A DNA stretch of 64,000 bases from Ectobacillus sp. JY-23. Lineage in GTDB: Bacteria; Bacillota; Bacilli; Bacillales; Bacillaceae_G. The DNA lies in NCBI RefSeq assembly GCF_023022965.1, contig NZ_CP095462.1:1426001-1490000 (forward strand). Reading direction: 5' to 3'. Below are positions 46,628 through 56,709 of this stretch, one piece after another. Each line of letters begins with the position of its first letter. Positions within the stretch are counted from its first letter, which is position 1. The notes beneath the pieces are model-generated. The model did no database searches, was not told the DNA's origin, and saw only the letters and a list, made by a program, of their open reading frames with translations. Made by a program: the position numbers and the translations under genes.

Positions 46628-46714
46628 ACGATTCCCTCTTTTCTTACAAACTCAACGTTTAAATGTTTATTGTAACGAAACTTGTTCTATGCCACAAGTG
46701 TAAAGAAAAAATAA

Positions 46715-46751
46715 TAAAAAACCCCCTACCAATTATGTCTGGTAGGAGGTA
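46715..46751 (-). terminator. gcv operon terminator
   Basis: Ten-base arms ACCCCCTACC / GGTAGGAGGT (one mismatch) with a T-run on the minus strand, 28 bases past gcvPB. Confidence 0.8.
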
Positions 46752-46778
46752 AGTTCGTTTATGCAAACAAAAAGCTTC

Positions 46779-48236
46779 TTACTTTTCAAATTTAAGAATT
46801 GGTTTACGCGCTGCCATTGTTTCATCCAAGCGTTTAATAACAGTTGTATGAGGTGCTTCTTGTACAATCTCTGGATTTTCTTCTGCTTCTTTTGCAATTT
46901 GAATCATTGCATCAATGAATGCGTCTAATGTTTCTTTTGACTCTGTTTCTGTTGGCTCAATCATGATACATTCTTCCACATTGAGTGGGAAGTAAATTGT
47001 TGGCGGGTGATACCCAAAGTCAAGCAAGCGCTTTGCAATGTCAAGCGTACGGACACCAAGCTTTTTCTGACGTCTTCCAGATAATACAAATTCATGCTTG
47101 CAGTGCTTATCAAATGGTAGATCGTAGTACGGAGCCAGACGTCGCATCATATAGTTTGCATTTAGAACGGCTTCTTCTGTTACTCGTTTTAATCCATCAG
47201 GTCCCATGGAACGGATATACGTATATGCACGTACGTTAATGCCGAAGTTTCCGTAATATGGTTTTACACGCCCGATCGATTGCGGACGATCATAGTTGAA
47301 ACGGTAGCCTTCTGATGTCTTTTCTAGAATTGGTTTTGGCAAATATGGAATTAAGTCCGCTTTTACGCCAACTGGGCCTGAACCCGGACCACCGCCACCA
47401 TGAGGACCTGTGAACGTTTTGTGCAAATTCAAGTGCACTACATCAAAGCCCATATCACCCGGACGTGCTTTACTTAATACAGCATTTAAGTTTGCTCCAT
47501 CATAATACAGTTTACCGCCCGCCTCATGGACGATTTCTGCCATTTCTAAAATATGCTCCTCAAATAAACCGAGTGTGTTAGGATTTGTCAACATAAGTGC
47601 AGCTGTATGTTCATCCACAACTCGTTTTAAGTCTTCAAGATCAACAAGTCCAGCTTCGTTAGATTTTACAGTGATTGTTTCAAATCCAGCTACCGTTGCA
47701 GAGGCTGGATTCGTACCATGCGCAGAATCTGGTACAATAACCTTTGTACGTTTAAAATCTTGACGTGCCTCATGATAAGCTCGAATGAGCATTAAGCCTG
47801 TCCATTCACCATGCGCGCCGGCAGCAGGCTGAAGTGTCACTTCATCCATGCCTGTGATTTCTTTTAAATGTTCTTGTAAATCGTACATTAATTCTAGTGC
47901 GCCTTGCACGGTACTTTCATCTTGCAGCGGATGAATATAGGAAAACCCAGGAAAGCGAGCTACATTCTCATTAATTTTCGGGTTGTATTTCATGGTACAA
48001 GAACCCAACGGATAAAAACCGGAATCAACACCGTGATTACGGCGCGATAATGCTGTATAGTGACGCATAATATCTAATTCTGATACTTCCGGAAGCTCTG
48101 GCTCCTCCTGGCGAATATAGGCGCTGTCAAAAATCTCGCTAAGGTCCACCATTTCTACATCAAGTTCAGGCAAGCTATAGCCAATGCGTCCCGGTTGGCT
48201 GATTTCAAAAATGAGCGGTTGGTCTTGATTTGTCAT
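46779..48236 (-). CDS. gcvPB: Glycine dehydrogenase (decarboxylating) subunit 2
   Basis: PLP-bearing half of the glycine cleavage P protein. 485 residues; the pyridoxal lysine is in [20 protein letters not shown]. Other blocks: [17 protein letters not shown] near the N-terminus and [23 protein letters not shown] near the C-terminus. Start overlaps the gcvPA stop by 4 bases. With GcvPA, GcvT, GcvH and Lpd it converts glycine to CO2, ammonia and methylene-tetrahydrofolate. Confidence 0.96.
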   Translation of the reverse strand: MTNQDQPLIFEISQPGRIGYSLPELDVEMVDLSEIFDSAYIRQEEPELPEVSELDIMRHYTALSRRNHGVDSGFYPLGSCTMKYNPKINENVARFPGFSYIHPLQDESTVQGALELMYDLQEHLKEITGMDEVTLQPAAGAHGEWTGLMLIRAYHEARQDFKRTKVIVPDSAHGTNPASATVAGFETITVKSNEAGLVDLEDLKRVVDEHTAALMLTNPNTLGLFEEHILEMAEIVHEAGGKLYYDGANLNAVLSKARPGDMGFDVVHLNLHKTFTGPHGGGGPGSGPVGVKADLIPYLPKPILEKTSEGYRFNYDRPQSIGRVKPYYGNFGINVRAYTYIRSMGPDGLKRVTEEAVLNANYMMRRLAPYYDLPFDKHCKHEFVLSGRRQKKLGVRTLDIAKRLLDFGYHPPTIYFPLNVEECIMIEPTETESKETLDAFIDAMIQIAKEAEENPEIVQEAPHTTVIKRLDETMAARKPILKFEK

Positions 48237-49576
48237 TGCTGATCCCCCATTTCCTTCACAAGTGCATCGATCTCTTCTTTTGTACGAAGTTCTGTTACTG
48301 CAAGAAGCATATGATTACGCAGTTCAGGGTAGTATGTACCCAGGTCATAACCGCCAATGATTTCTTTTTGAAGAAGAGCTTTATTCACATCGACTACCGG
48401 ACGCTTGCAATCTACTACAAACTCATTAAAGAACGGTCCTGTAAATGTCACTGTAAAGCCATTTTCCTCAAATTTCTTTTTGGCATACTGCGCTTTTGCA
48501 ATATTCTGGATGGCAATGTCTTTTATACCTTTTTTGCCAAGTGCAGTCATTGCTACAGAGGCAGCCAATGCATTTAATGCCTGATTGGAACAGATATTGG
48601 ATGTTGCTTTATCACGACGAATATGCTGTTCACGTGCTTGCAACGTAAGTACAAAGCCACGGCGCCCTTCCGAATCCTTTGTTTGCCCTACCAAGCGTCC
48701 TGGGATTTTACGCATAAGTGCTTTTGTTGTAGCAAAATAGCCGCAATGCGGTCCGCCAAACTGAGAAGGAATACCAAATGGCTGTGCATCTCCAGCCACG
48801 ATGTCTGCACCAAATTTTCCTGGCGGTGTTAATGCCCCAAGTGCCAACGGATTGGCAGATACAACAAACAAGCCTTTATATTGATGTGCAATCGTCTCAA
48901 TCTCTTGTAACTTTTCGACTTGGCCAAAGAAGTTTGGATACTGTACAACAACACAAGCCACTTGCTCATCCATTTCCTGCTTCAGCGCATCAATATTCGT
49001 TACACCATCTTTATATGGAATTTCAACCACTTGTAGATTTTGGCCCATTGCATAAGTTTGTAACACATCTCTTGTTTCCGGATGAACTGCTTGAGAAACA
49101 AGAATTTTCTTTTGCTTTGTATGTCCGGCAGCCAACATCGCTGCTTCTGCTAAAGCCGTTCCACCATCGTACATGGATGAGTTTGCTACGTCCATTCCCG
49201 TTAATTCACAAATCATAGTTTGAAATTCAAAAATGGCTTGTAGCTCGCCCTGTGAAATTTCCGGCTGATATGGCGTATATGCTGTATAAAATTCTGAACG
49301 TGAAATAACATGATCTACAATAACCGGAACATAGTGATCATATACACCTGCTCCTAAAAAGGATGCATACTCCTTTAAATTGGCGTTTTTAGCTGCCATT
49401 TTAGAGAGTTCCTTCATTAACTGCGGCTCAGATTTAGCAGCCTTGATATTAAGCTCTCCTTGAAACCTTACGCGCTCAGGAATGTCTGCAAACAATTCCT
49501 CGACTGTTTCAACACCAATCGTGCGTAACATCTCCTGTTTATTTTCTTCTGTCATTGGAAGATAGCGATGCAACAT
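48233..49576 (-). CDS. gcvPA: Glycine dehydrogenase (decarboxylating) subunit 1
   Basis: Partner of GcvPB. 447 residues beginning [16 protein letters not shown]; blocks [46 protein letters not shown], and [16 protein letters not shown] are diagnostic (shown in part). The start is the ATG at 49576, seven bases after GGGG; a TTG precedes it. It lies 17 bases after gcvT. Confidence 0.96.
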   Translation of the reverse strand: MLHRYLPMTEENKQEMLRTIGVETVEELFADIPERVRFQGELNIKAAKSEPQLMKELSKMAAKNANLKEYASFLGAGVYDHYVPVIVDHVISRSEFYTAYTPYQPEISQGELQAIFEFQTMICELTGMDVANSSMYDGGTALAEAAMLAAGHTKQKKILVSQAVHPETRDVLQTYAMGQNLQVVEIPYKDGVTNIDALKQEMDEQVACVVVQYPNFFGQVEKLQEIETIAHQYKGLFVVSANPLALGALTPPGKFGADIVAGDAQPFGIPSQFGGPHCGYFATTKALMRKIPGRLVGQTKDSEGRRGFVLTLQAREQHIRRDKATSNICSNQALNALAASVAMTALGKKGIKDIAIQNIAKAQYAKKKFEENGFTVTFTGPFFNEFVVDCKRPVVDVNKALLQKEIIGGYDLGTYYPELRNHMLLAVTELRTKEEIDALVKEMGDQQ

Positions 49577-49593
49577 CAAAATTCCCCTCTCTG

Positions 49594-50691
49594 TTACTTA
49601 GAACGCTTATAGAATGGTGTTGGTACAACAACTGCCTTAGCAAGCTTTCCGCGGATTTGTACCTCTACTTCTGTACCTAACTCTGTATATTCTAGCTCAA
49701 GCAATGCAAGACCAATATTTCTTTTGCTGCCTGGTGATTGCGTACCGCTCGTTACTTCCCCGATTTTAACGCCGCTTTTGAACACTTCATAGTGACTGCG
49801 CGGAATACCGCGGTCAAGCATCTCAATACCTACTAACTTGCGTTTCGTACCATTTTCTTTTTGGGCCTTTAACACAGCTTTGCCGATGAAATCAGCTTCT
49901 TTATTTGGCTTTACTGCAAAGCCAATTCCCGCTTCAATTGGCGTAATATCTTTTGTCAACTCTTGACCATATAAAGGTAGCGTTGCTTCAAATCGCAGTG
50001 TATCACGCGCACCCAATCCGCAGGGCTGTAAGCCTTCTTCTCGTCCAACTTCTAGTATACTATCCCATAGCTGAGCTGCATCTTCGCTTTTGCAATAGAT
50101 TTCAAAGCCATCTTCTCCTGTATAGCCCGTACGAGATACAAGAGCAGGAATACCTTTGATCTCCACATTATCTTTAAATTTAAAAAATTTAATTTCTGTC
50201 AAATCTTGTTCTGTAAGCTTTTGTAAAATAGATTCTGCTTTTGGTCCTTGCAGAGCCAATTGCGCAATTTCTTCGGAAACATTTGTTACTGTTACATCTC
50301 CCTGTACATGTGAAACAAGCCAATCATAATCTTTTACAAGATTCGCAGCATTCACAACCAACAAGTAATCATGATCTGCTTTTTTGTAAACCAATAGATC
50401 ATCTACTGTACCGCCGTCTTCATAACACATTGCTGTATATTGCGCACCACCATCTTTTAAGAGTGCGATATCATTTGTCAGCATACGTTGTAAATAGACC
50501 AAGCTGTCAGTTCCTTTTACTTCAATTTCTCCCATGTGAGATACGTCAAAAAGTCCTGCGGCCGTTCGAACGGCTTCATGCTCCTCTTTAATGCTTGAAA
50601 ATTGAACGGGCAAATCCCAACCGCCAAAGTCGATTGTTTTTGCGCCGTACTTAGCATACACGTCAAACAGCGGTGTACGTTGTAAAGTCAT
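49594..50691 (-). CDS. gcvT: Glycine cleavage T protein (aminomethyltransferase)
   Basis: Transfers the aminomethyl carbon to tetrahydrofolate and releases ammonia. 365 residues starting [18 protein letters not shown], with blocks [44 protein letters not shown], and [12 protein letters not shown]. The ATG at 50691 has GGGGGA eight bases upstream; the longer ATG at 50733 precedes it. First gene of gcvT-gcvPA-gcvPB. Unlike in many Bacillus, no glycine riboswitch is visible upstream. Confidence 0.96.
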   Translation of the reverse strand: MTLQRTPLFDVYAKYGAKTIDFGGWDLPVQFSSIKEEHEAVRTAAGLFDVSHMGEIEVKGTDSLVYLQRMLTNDIALLKDGGAQYTAMCYEDGGTVDDLLVYKKADHDYLLVVNAANLVKDYDWLVSHVQGDVTVTNVSEEIAQLALQGPKAESILQKLTEQDLTEIKFFKFKDNVEIKGIPALVSRTGYTGEDGFEIYCKSEDAAQLWDSILEVGREEGLQPCGLGARDTLRFEATLPLYGQELTKDITPIEAGIGFAVKPNKEADFIGKAVLKAQKENGTKRKLVGIEMLDRGIPRSHYEVFKSGVKIGEVTSGTQSPGSKRNIGLALLELEYTELGTEVEVQIRGKLAKAVVVPTPFYKRSK

Positions 50692-50753
50692 CCTTTGTTC
50701 CCCCTTATCGCAAACTGGCAAACAACTAAACATTTTTGCACAAAACCTATTGG

Positions 50754-50837
50754 ATATACGGAATCTTCCTAAGTTTTTTCATGAAAACGTAAATAAAAGT
50801 TGTTATTTACGGATAAAATACGAAAGATTCCATATAT
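50754..50837. promoter_or_regulatory. Structured region between gcvT and yqhH: long stem enclosing an inner hairpin
   Basis: Fourteen-base arms (50754-50767 and 50824-50837; one G-T/mismatch position) could pair across 56 bases, which themselves contain a perfect 9-base hairpin (CGTAAATAA at 50788-50796, TTATTTACG at 50803-50811). On the gcvT side it would lie 63-146 bases before the start codon, so it may be a leader RNA fold, or the arms may be paired operator sites for the divergent promoters. No glycine aptamer signature is present in the 234-bp gap. Confidence 0.45.
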
Positions 50838-50925
50838 GACTCATCATTATCCTAACATTTTTCTTTCTATTTCATCAATATTCTAGCAAAAAAAATAATT
50901 TCGAATTGGTAGAGGGCGTGAATAT

Positions 50926-52605
50926 ATGAACGTGACAATCACAACGGATTCATCTTGGTACGACGAATTTCTGCAGCGCGTAATGGAAGATGGTCCTTGG
51001 ACAAATTGGGAGTTATATAATTTGGCTTATGAAACGGAAAAGCAACTTCTTATTCCTTCTTTCGAAGGCTTACAGGCTCCGTCTTTTTTACCTGAGCTCA
51101 CCATTTTACCGCATCAATTTGAAGTTGCACGTACTGTACTTGAAGAAATGAACGGAAAAGCAATCTTGGCTGATGAGGTGGGTCTTGGCAAAACCATTGA
51201 AGCCGGACTTATTTTAAAAGAATATATGATTCGTGGCCTTGTAAAAAAAGTATTGATACTTGTACCCGCTTCTTTAGTATCTCAATGGGCTTATGAATTG
51301 AATACAAAGTTTCACATCCCGGCGGTAGCTCAGAAAAAAAGCTATTCGTGGGAGCAAGTAGATGTTATTGTGTCCTCTATTGATACCGCCAAACGAGCGC
51401 CGCACCGAGATATCGTACTGGGCCAGGAATACGATTTAATCATTATTGATGAAGCGCATAAGTTAAAAAACAATAAAACAAAAAACTATGAATTTGCACA
51501 GCTTTTAAAGAAACGATTTTGCTTATTGTTAACCGCAACACCTGTACAAAACAAAATCGAAGAAATTTTTAATCTTGTTTCATTACTAAAGCCCGGTCAT
51601 TTAGGTAATCAGTCGAACTTTGACGAATATTATGCTTCTAAAAATAGGACACTCGAAACCGATCAGCATTTAAAAGAACTAATAAACGGTGTTATGGTAC
51701 GCAATCGGCGCAACGACACTGGCATTGAATGGCCAAAGCGCCATGTATACACCGAATTTGTGGAATTTAATAATGAAGAGCGCGCATTATACACAGCCAT
51801 CGAAAATTGGAAAGGAAATGCCTATTCTTCAGCTTTTTCCGCGTTAACATTAAAGCGAGAAGCATGCAGTAGCAGAGAAGCCGTGTATTTTTCCTTACAA
51901 AAGCTAGTAGAAAAACGTACTAAAGAAGACCCAGCTTATGAAGTCGATCCTTACATTCACCTATTAATGAACCACGTTAATAGCATTCCTTTTAATTCAA
52001 AAGCAAAGCGGATTTTAGAAATCATTAGAGAGATTGACGATAAAGTGGTCATTTTTACGGAATACCGAGCTTCACAAATGTACTTACAATGGTTCTTAAA
52101 GCAAAATGGCATTTCTTCCGTCCCATTCCGCGGGGGATTTAAGCGTGGAAAAAAAGATTGGATGAAAGAGCTCTTCCAAAACCATGCACAAGTATTAATC
52201 GCTACAGAAGCCGGTGGAGAAGGTATCAATCTCCAGTTTTGTAACTATATGATTAATTATGATTTACCCTGGAACCCAATGCGTCTTGAACAGCGCATCG
52301 GCCGTATTCATCGCCTTGGTCAACAAAATGATGTTCATATTTACAATATGGCGACAAAGCATACGGTCGAAGAGCATATTTTAAAACTTTTGTATGAAAA
52401 AATTGATTTATTTGAGCGTGTGATTGGTGAATTAGATGAAATCTTGACACGTATTGATATGAAAAATATTGAAGATCACATTCAAGACATTTTTGCCCAT
52501 GCCAAAAGCGATGGAGAAATTCGCATTAAAATGGATAATTTGACATCTATTATTGACTTTGCCCGACGTCACGATACAGGAGTTGATCGCTATGCAGCAA
52601 CATGA
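50926..52605 (+). CDS. yqhH: SNF2-family DNA helicase/translocase YqhH
   Basis: 559 residues. RecA-like domain 1 has motif I (LADEVGLGKTIEAGLI), motif Ia (ILVPASLVSQW), motif II (IIIDEAHKLKN) and motif III (LLLTATPVQN); domain 2 has motif IV (VVIFTEYRAS), V (IATEAGGEGINLQFC) and VI (LEQRIGRIHRLGQ). This is an RapA/SNF2-like double-stranded DNA translocase; its target in Bacillus is not established. GTAGAGGGCG precedes the ATG. It overlaps yqhG by 14 bases. Confidence 0.92.
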   Translation: MNVTITTDSSWYDEFLQRVMEDGPWTNWELYNLAYETEKQLLIPSFEGLQAPSFLPELTILPHQFEVARTVLEEMNGKAILADEVGLGKTIEAGLILKEYMIRGLVKKVLILVPASLVSQWAYELNTKFHIPAVAQKKSYSWEQVDVIVSSIDTAKRAPHRDIVLGQEYDLIIIDEAHKLKNNKTKNYEFAQLLKKRFCLLLTATPVQNKIEEIFNLVSLLKPGHLGNQSNFDEYYASKNRTLETDQHLKELINGVMVRNRRNDTGIEWPKRHVYTEFVEFNNEERALYTAIENWKGNAYSSAFSALTLKREACSSREAVYFSLQKLVEKRTKEDPAYEVDPYIHLLMNHVNSIPFNSKAKRILEIIREIDDKVVIFTEYRASQMYLQWFLKQNGISSVPFRGGFKRGKKDWMKELFQNHAQVLIATEAGGEGINLQFCNYMINYDLPWNPMRLEQRIGRIHRLGQQNDVHIYNMATKHTVEEHILKLLYEKIDLFERVIGELDEILTRIDMKNIEDHIQDIFAHAKSDGEIRIKMDNLTSIIDFARRHDTGVDRYAAT

Positions 52606-53386
52606 AATTCATCACTACTTACATCGTTTTTTTACTGCTAACCACTGTGAAGTTCTCGCGCAAACAGATTATCATCTAGATGTGCAGCTTACAATTGAAA
52701 TGGACAAACTGCTCATGAACAGACCGTTTTATTGGCATTATTTAGAGAAAACCGGAGGCGTACCAAATCCAATGCGCCTTACATTTATCACAGATCAAAA
52801 TAAAGCTCCCGAAGATTTGAAGGGCGAACCTATTCACTATGGCTCGCCTCGTTTACATCAAATTTTTGGCGTGTCACGAAATCTAGGCTCTTATATACGT
52901 ATGTATGAACGTGTACACGCACAAGGGCAACAAACGCCTCTACATCCATGGCTTGGTGTAAATATAAAGGTCTCGTATCAATGTGATAGAAAAAAAGATA
53001 CGCTGTATTCACTCGGTCTTCATCTGTTAACAGGAACGATGGTGAACAATTTTCATGAAACATTGCAGCAGGTTCCGCTTACACCGAAAATCCCTGACTT
53101 TTGCTTTACACTCAGTCCCATCATTAAGCCACAAAGCGGCATAAAACGGGTGGAAGAGGCTTTAAAATCAATCATCTCCCAGGAAGATCACACGTGGGCA
53201 ACTGAAGCTAGAAAGCGTTGGAACCACGATTTACAGCTACTTCACAAGTTTTATGAGGATAAGGAAGAGCTACCCGATAGCTTTGAAGTAGAAAAACAAG
53301 CGCTCAAAGAACAGTACGAGCCGCAAATCGTTATGCAAGTGATTAATGCAGGGTTATTTTATTTATCACCTCGGTACATACAGTAG
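52592..53386 (+). CDS. yqhG: YqhG family protein
   Basis: 264 residues starting MQQHEIHHYLHRFFTANHCEV, at the ATG at 52592 after AGGAGTTGATCGCT. Conserved blocks YHLDVQLTIEMDKLLMNRPFYWHYLEKTGG (in part) and HYGSPRLHQIF match YqhG, a cytoplasmic protein of unknown role that always accompanies the SNF2 protein YqhH. Coupling of the two genes suggests they work together. In B. subtilis sinI-sinR follows; here it does not. Confidence 0.9.
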   Translation: MQQHEIHHYLHRFFTANHCEVLAQTDYHLDVQLTIEMDKLLMNRPFYWHYLEKTGGVPNPMRLTFITDQNKAPEDLKGEPIHYGSPRLHQIFGVSRNLGSYIRMYERVHAQGQQTPLHPWLGVNIKVSYQCDRKKDTLYSLGLHLLTGTMVNNFHETLQQVPLTPKIPDFCFTLSPIIKPQSGIKRVEEALKSIISQEDHTWATEARKRWNHDLQLLHKFYEDKEELPDSFEVEKQALKEQYEPQIVMQVINAGLFYLSPRYIQ

Positions 53387-53408
53387 CGTCTTAGTATGGC
53401 GCTACTTA

Positions 53409-53438
53409 GCATGCCTGTAGCACAGGCATTGCTTTTTC
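53409..53438 (+). terminator. yqhG terminator
   Basis: Eight-base arms ATGCCTGT / ACAGGCAT with loop AGC, then a GC and TTTTT. The rest of the gap to 53631 holds nothing convincing. Confidence 0.7.
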
Positions 53439-53631
53439 ATTTATAAGCCCTATCACATGGGTGAACTTATTTAGAAGGGCAGATGCATCATATAATTTCT
53501 CAATTGGGATAAAGACGTTTTCAGAGGATTGTGCTCTAAAAATTGTCGCTGCAAACTTTCAAGTCCCCTTTGTGGCATACGATTAGTACATCCGTAACTT
53601 CCATTCCACCTTCATCACCTCTATCTATAGT

Positions 53632-53658
53632 AAAAGCAGCGCTTCAAAGGCGCTGCTC
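53632..53658 (-). terminator. metQ terminator
   Basis: Arms AGCAGCGC / GCGCTGCT with a 7-base loop, then TTTTAC on the minus strand, just past the metQ stop. Confidence 0.75.
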
Positions 53659-53662
53659 TCCA

Positions 53663-54490
53663 CTACTTACGATTTACCATCCACTCCGGTTTCCCAAAGC
53701 CTTTGAACTCTTTATCAATGATTGCGTCAAATTCTTTAGACTCAACAGCCTCTTTTAAATCCTTAGCAACTGCTTTTTCTAAATCTTTCGTATTAACCAC
53801 CACTCGATTGCGATATAAATCAGGCATTTTTTCCAATTGAATAGCATCCAATAAATTCATTTTAGCTGCCAATGCAAAGTTGCCTGGAACAGCTGCTAAA
53901 TCAACACTTTCTACAGCTCTTGGCAATTGTGCAGCTTCAATCGGTTGGAATTTTAAGCTCTTTTTGTTTTCTGTTACATCTTTTTCAGATGCCTTTAACG
54001 GATCTACAGACGCATTCAGTTTAATAATTCCCTCACTCTGTAGCATCGTTAATGTACGTGCTGCATTAACAGGATCATTAGGAATGGCGATGGTACTGCC
54101 ATCCTTTACTTCTTTCCATGACTTAAATTTTTTTGAGTATACGCCCATTGGTGCAGTCGGTACAACAATTACTTCTGATAACTGCATATTATTTTGTTTC
54201 GCAAATGTTTCCATATATATTTTGTGTTGAAATAAGTTTGCATCAATACTACCTTCTGCCAACGCTTTATTGGGTTGAATATAGTCACTAAACTCCACAA
54301 CCTCCACTTTGTAACCCTTTTTCTCAAGCTGCGGTTTAATTGCTTTTGTTACCATATCACTATACGGTCCCGCTGTTGCACCAATTTTTATCGTTTTGGA
54401 TGTTCCTGCTTCTTTCGTTGTTGTTTCTCCTCCACATGCAGCTAAAATCCCTACTAGGAATACCCAAAATATCATCATATATTTTTTCAT
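53663..54490 (-). CDS. metQ: Methionine ABC transporter substrate-binding lipoprotein
   Basis: 275 residues with a lipoprotein signal (MIFWVFLVGILAACGG, lipobox LAAC) and the NlpA/MetQ fold: IKIGATAGPYSDMV, EFSDYIQPNKALAEGSIDANLFQH (in part), and IAIPNDPVNAARTL. Binds methionine outside the membrane and delivers it to MetI/MetN. Last gene of metN-metI-metQ, 14 bases after metI. Confidence 0.95.
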   Translation of the reverse strand: MKKYMMIFWVFLVGILAACGGETTTKEAGTSKTIKIGATAGPYSDMVTKAIKPQLEKKGYKVEVVEFSDYIQPNKALAEGSIDANLFQHKIYMETFAKQNNMQLSEVIVVPTAPMGVYSKKFKSWKEVKDGSTIAIPNDPVNAARTLTMLQSEGIIKLNASVDPLKASEKDVTENKKSLKFQPIEAAQLPRAVESVDLAAVPGNFALAAKMNLLDAIQLEKMPDLYRNRVVVNTKDLEKAVAKDLKEAVESKEFDAIIDKEFKGFGKPEWMVNRK

Positions 54491-54504
54491 TGTGTATCTC
54501 TCCT

Positions 54505-55173
54505 TTATCTCTTATCTAGTATTTTCGCTAAACGATCGCCACCAATTTGAATAATTTGTACCAAGCAAATCAGTATAATGATTGTTGTAATCATAATTGC
54601 ATTATCATAGCGGTAATAACCAAAGCGAATAGCCAAATCACCCACACCACCACCACCAACAATACCTGCCATTGCGGAGTATGCGACCAAGCTGATAGTT
54701 GTTAGTGTCACACCCTGTAAAATCCCAGGGCGCGCTTCCGGTAGCAGCACATCTTTAATAATCATCCACGGTGTTGCCCCCGCAGCAACAGCAGCCTCAA
54801 TGACACCCTTATCAATCTCTCGCAATGCCGTTTCTACGATCCGAGCAAAAAACGGAATGGCAGCAGCAGACAAGGAAACAGAAGCAGCTGTCGGACCAAT
54901 TGTCGTTCCTGTGATTAACTTCGTTAATGGCAAGAGTGCTACAAGCAAAATAATAAAGGGGACTGATCGAACCATATTAACGACAAAACCTACCACATTT
55001 TTGACAGGAATGTTTTCTAAAAATAAGCCTCGATCTGTCACAAATAACAAAACGCCTAGTGGCAATCCCACAATGATGGCTACAACCAATGAAATGCTAA
55101 CCATATACAACGTTTGGAAAAATGCTTTATTTAAATCTGGTAAAATTTCTATTAAGCTATCAAGCGGCATCAT
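54505..55173 (-). CDS. metI: Methionine ABC transporter permease
   Basis: 222 residues, five membrane helices, with the permease EAA loop (EAAVAAGATPWMIIKDVLLPEARPG, in part) at about residue 125-150. Blocks NMVRSVPFIILLVALLPL and VGGGGVGDLAIRFGYYRYD are typical for MetI/NlpA-associated permeases. It overlaps metN by 14 bases. Confidence 0.95.
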   Translation of the reverse strand: MMPLDSLIEILPDLNKAFFQTLYMVSISLVVAIIVGLPLGVLLFVTDRGLFLENIPVKNVVGFVVNMVRSVPFIILLVALLPLTKLITGTTIGPTAASVSLSAAAIPFFARIVETALREIDKGVIEAAVAAGATPWMIIKDVLLPEARPGILQGVTLTTISLVAYSAMAGIVGGGGVGDLAIRFGYYRYDNAIMITTIIILICLVQIIQIGGDRLAKILDKR

Positions 55174-56173
55174 ACATTACCTCCAATCGCTTCGTTTTAG
55201 CTGTAATATAAGCAATTGCTTGCCTTACTTCTGAAGCATCGCCAATTAACTCCATCACAAAAATACCAAGTGGTGTTTCTTGTATATATTCAATTTTCCC
55301 GTGCAAAATATTTCCTTGCACACGAAACTTCTGAAACACATCTGATACAACCGATTCTTCTGCAATTGAGCCTTGAAATTGGATTTTAATGATGGTGCCT
55401 TTGCAATGTTCTAATACTCGCTTTGGTATCTCAAACTGTAATACACTGTCAATGAATTGCTGTGTCAATTCTTCACGCGGATTCGCAAATAATTCATATA
55501 CAGACCCTTCTTCTATGATTTTTCCATCTTGCATCACAGCCATTCGATCACATATCTCTTTAACAACATCCATCTCATGTGTAATCAGAACAATCGTAAT
55601 ACCTAACTCACGATTAATATCCTTTAGTAGGCGTAAAATACTTTTGGTTGTTTTTGGATCAAGCGCTGATGTAGCTTCATCACACAGTAAAACAGATGGA
55701 TCATTAGCAAGCGCTCTTGCAATACCCACACGTTGCTTTTGACCGCCGCTAAGCTGTGCTGGATATACGTCCTTCTTATCTGCTAAGCCTACCAAATGAA
55801 GCAATTCAGTTACTTTTTTCTCAATTTCTTGTTTGCTTTTTCCTGCAGCCTTTAGAGAAAACGAAATATTATCATAAACCGTTTTCGAGCTGATAAGATG
55901 AAAATGCTGAAAAATCATTCCTATTTTAAGCCGTGCTTGTCGCAACTGGTTTTTATGTAGGGCTGTTAAATCAACTCCATCTATCAGTACCTGTCCAGCA
56001 CTAGGGCGTTCTAACAGGTTTAAACAACGCAGCAATGAGCTTTTTCCCGCGCCGCTATAACCGACAATGCCAAAAATTTCACCGCTGTGAATTTGTAAAG
56101 AAACACGATCTACTCCTATTACAGTTCCTTTTTTCGTCTGATACTCTTTTGTAAGATTACGTATCTCAATCAC
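55160..56173 (-). CDS. metN: Methionine ABC transporter ATPase, GTG start
   Basis: 337 residues. Walker A (GYSGAGKSSLLRC), Q-loop region (IGMIFQHFHLI), signature (QLSGGQKQRVGIARAL), Walker B (VLLCDEATSALDP) and H-loop (LITHEMDVV), plus the C-terminal NIL domain (about 260-337) that binds methionine and inhibits transport. The GTG at 56173 follows AAGGGGGA; the ATG at 56233 lies upstream within the riboswitch terminator. First gene under SAM-I riboswitch control. Confidence 0.95.
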   Translation of the reverse strand: MIEIRNLTKEYQTKKGTVIGVDRVSLQIHSGEIFGIVGYSGAGKSSLLRCLNLLERPSAGQVLIDGVDLTALHKNQLRQARLKIGMIFQHFHLISSKTVYDNISFSLKAAGKSKQEIEKKVTELLHLVGLADKKDVYPAQLSGGQKQRVGIARALANDPSVLLCDEATSALDPKTTKSILRLLKDINRELGITIVLITHEMDVVKEICDRMAVMQDGKIIEEGSVYELFANPREELTQQFIDSVLQFEIPKRVLEHCKGTIIKIQFQGSIAEESVVSDVFQKFRVQGNILHGKIEYIQETPLGIFVMELIGDASEVRQAIAYITAKTKRLEVMYDAA

Positions 56174-56196
56174 ATCTTGTCCCCCTTTAACACAAT

Positions 56197-56225
56197 AAAA
56201 AAAGTCTCTTTCATTCGAAAGAGAC
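56197..56225 (-). terminator. Riboswitch-controlled terminator before metN
   Basis: Nine-base arms GTCTCTTTC / GAAAGAGAC and a seven-base T-run on the minus strand, between the SAM-I aptamer and metN. Confidence 0.9.
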
Positions 56226-56245
56226 ATCGTCAACTATAGTCGCGA

Positions 56246-56347
56246 CTTATCTTTCAGAATGAGTACATTCTGCAGGAAGTGGCACCTTTCCAGTTACGGT
56301 GGTTGCCGGACGTCATTGGGCCTGATCCCTCGGTCTCTCTTGATAAG
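56246..56347 (-). promoter_or_regulatory. SAM-I (S-box) riboswitch
   Basis: On the minus strand the aptamer starts CTTATCAAGAGAG and continues with the conserved GAGGGA, GGCCC, ATGACG and CCGGCAACC elements, closing with GATAAG that pairs with the start. With the terminator downstream it should stop metNIQ transcription when S-adenosylmethionine is plentiful. Confidence 0.95.
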
Positions 56348-56450
56348 TAATTTATTTTTCAATTAGTCTGAATAATACATCTTAAATTTCAACCTGTCAA
56401 CACTATATTTTTTAAATCACTTTAGAAATCGCCTACCTTTTATGAAGCTA

Positions 56451-56486
56451 GAAAAGAAAAAAGTCATTGACACTTGTCAATGACTC
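56451..56486 (-). terminator. Terminator of the 48-residue gene
   Basis: Eleven-base perfect arms AGTCATTGACA / TGTCAATGACT with a 2-base centre and TTTTTTCTTTT on the minus strand. Overlaps the stop of the small gene. Confidence 0.8.
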
Positions 56487-56631
56487 ATATTTTACCATTA
56501 TATTTGCGACCATTATTATGTTCTTTTTGCTGATGTTCAGTCATGCGCTTTTGCTGCGCCTTTGTTCTGGCACTTACGTGGTTCGCATCATTTTCTTCGT
56601 TTTTTTTAGAACCTCCTGCTCCGTTGCTCAT
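56485..56631 (-). CDS. Small hydrophilic protein, 48 residues
   Basis: Too short for a normal ORF cut-off. It begins MSNGAGGSKKNEENDANHVS and is rich in Asn, Gln, Lys and His, with no membrane segment. GAAGGAGGTGTC lies just before the ATG, one of the strongest ribosome sites in the window, and a terminator follows. Bacillus has several short hydrophilic families of this type (DUF39xx); I cannot say which this is. Confidence 0.65.
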   Translation of the reverse strand: MSNGAGGSKKNEENDANHVSARTKAQQKRMTEHQQKEHNNGRKYNGKI

Positions 56632-56709
56632 TGCGACACCTCCTTCATGTAAACTATTTGTAGCTTATGCTATCGTTGGCATTTTATACAAGAGAAGGTC
56701 AGTTGTTAA

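Noticed and set aside
50692-50925. Search for a glycine riboswitch before gcvT
   Set aside because: None of the expected conserved aptamer elements are present on the minus strand.
53471-53578. 35-codon minus-strand ORF between yqhG and metQ, considered as a SinI-like remnant
   Set aside because: No ribosome site and no convincing match to SinI or SinR.
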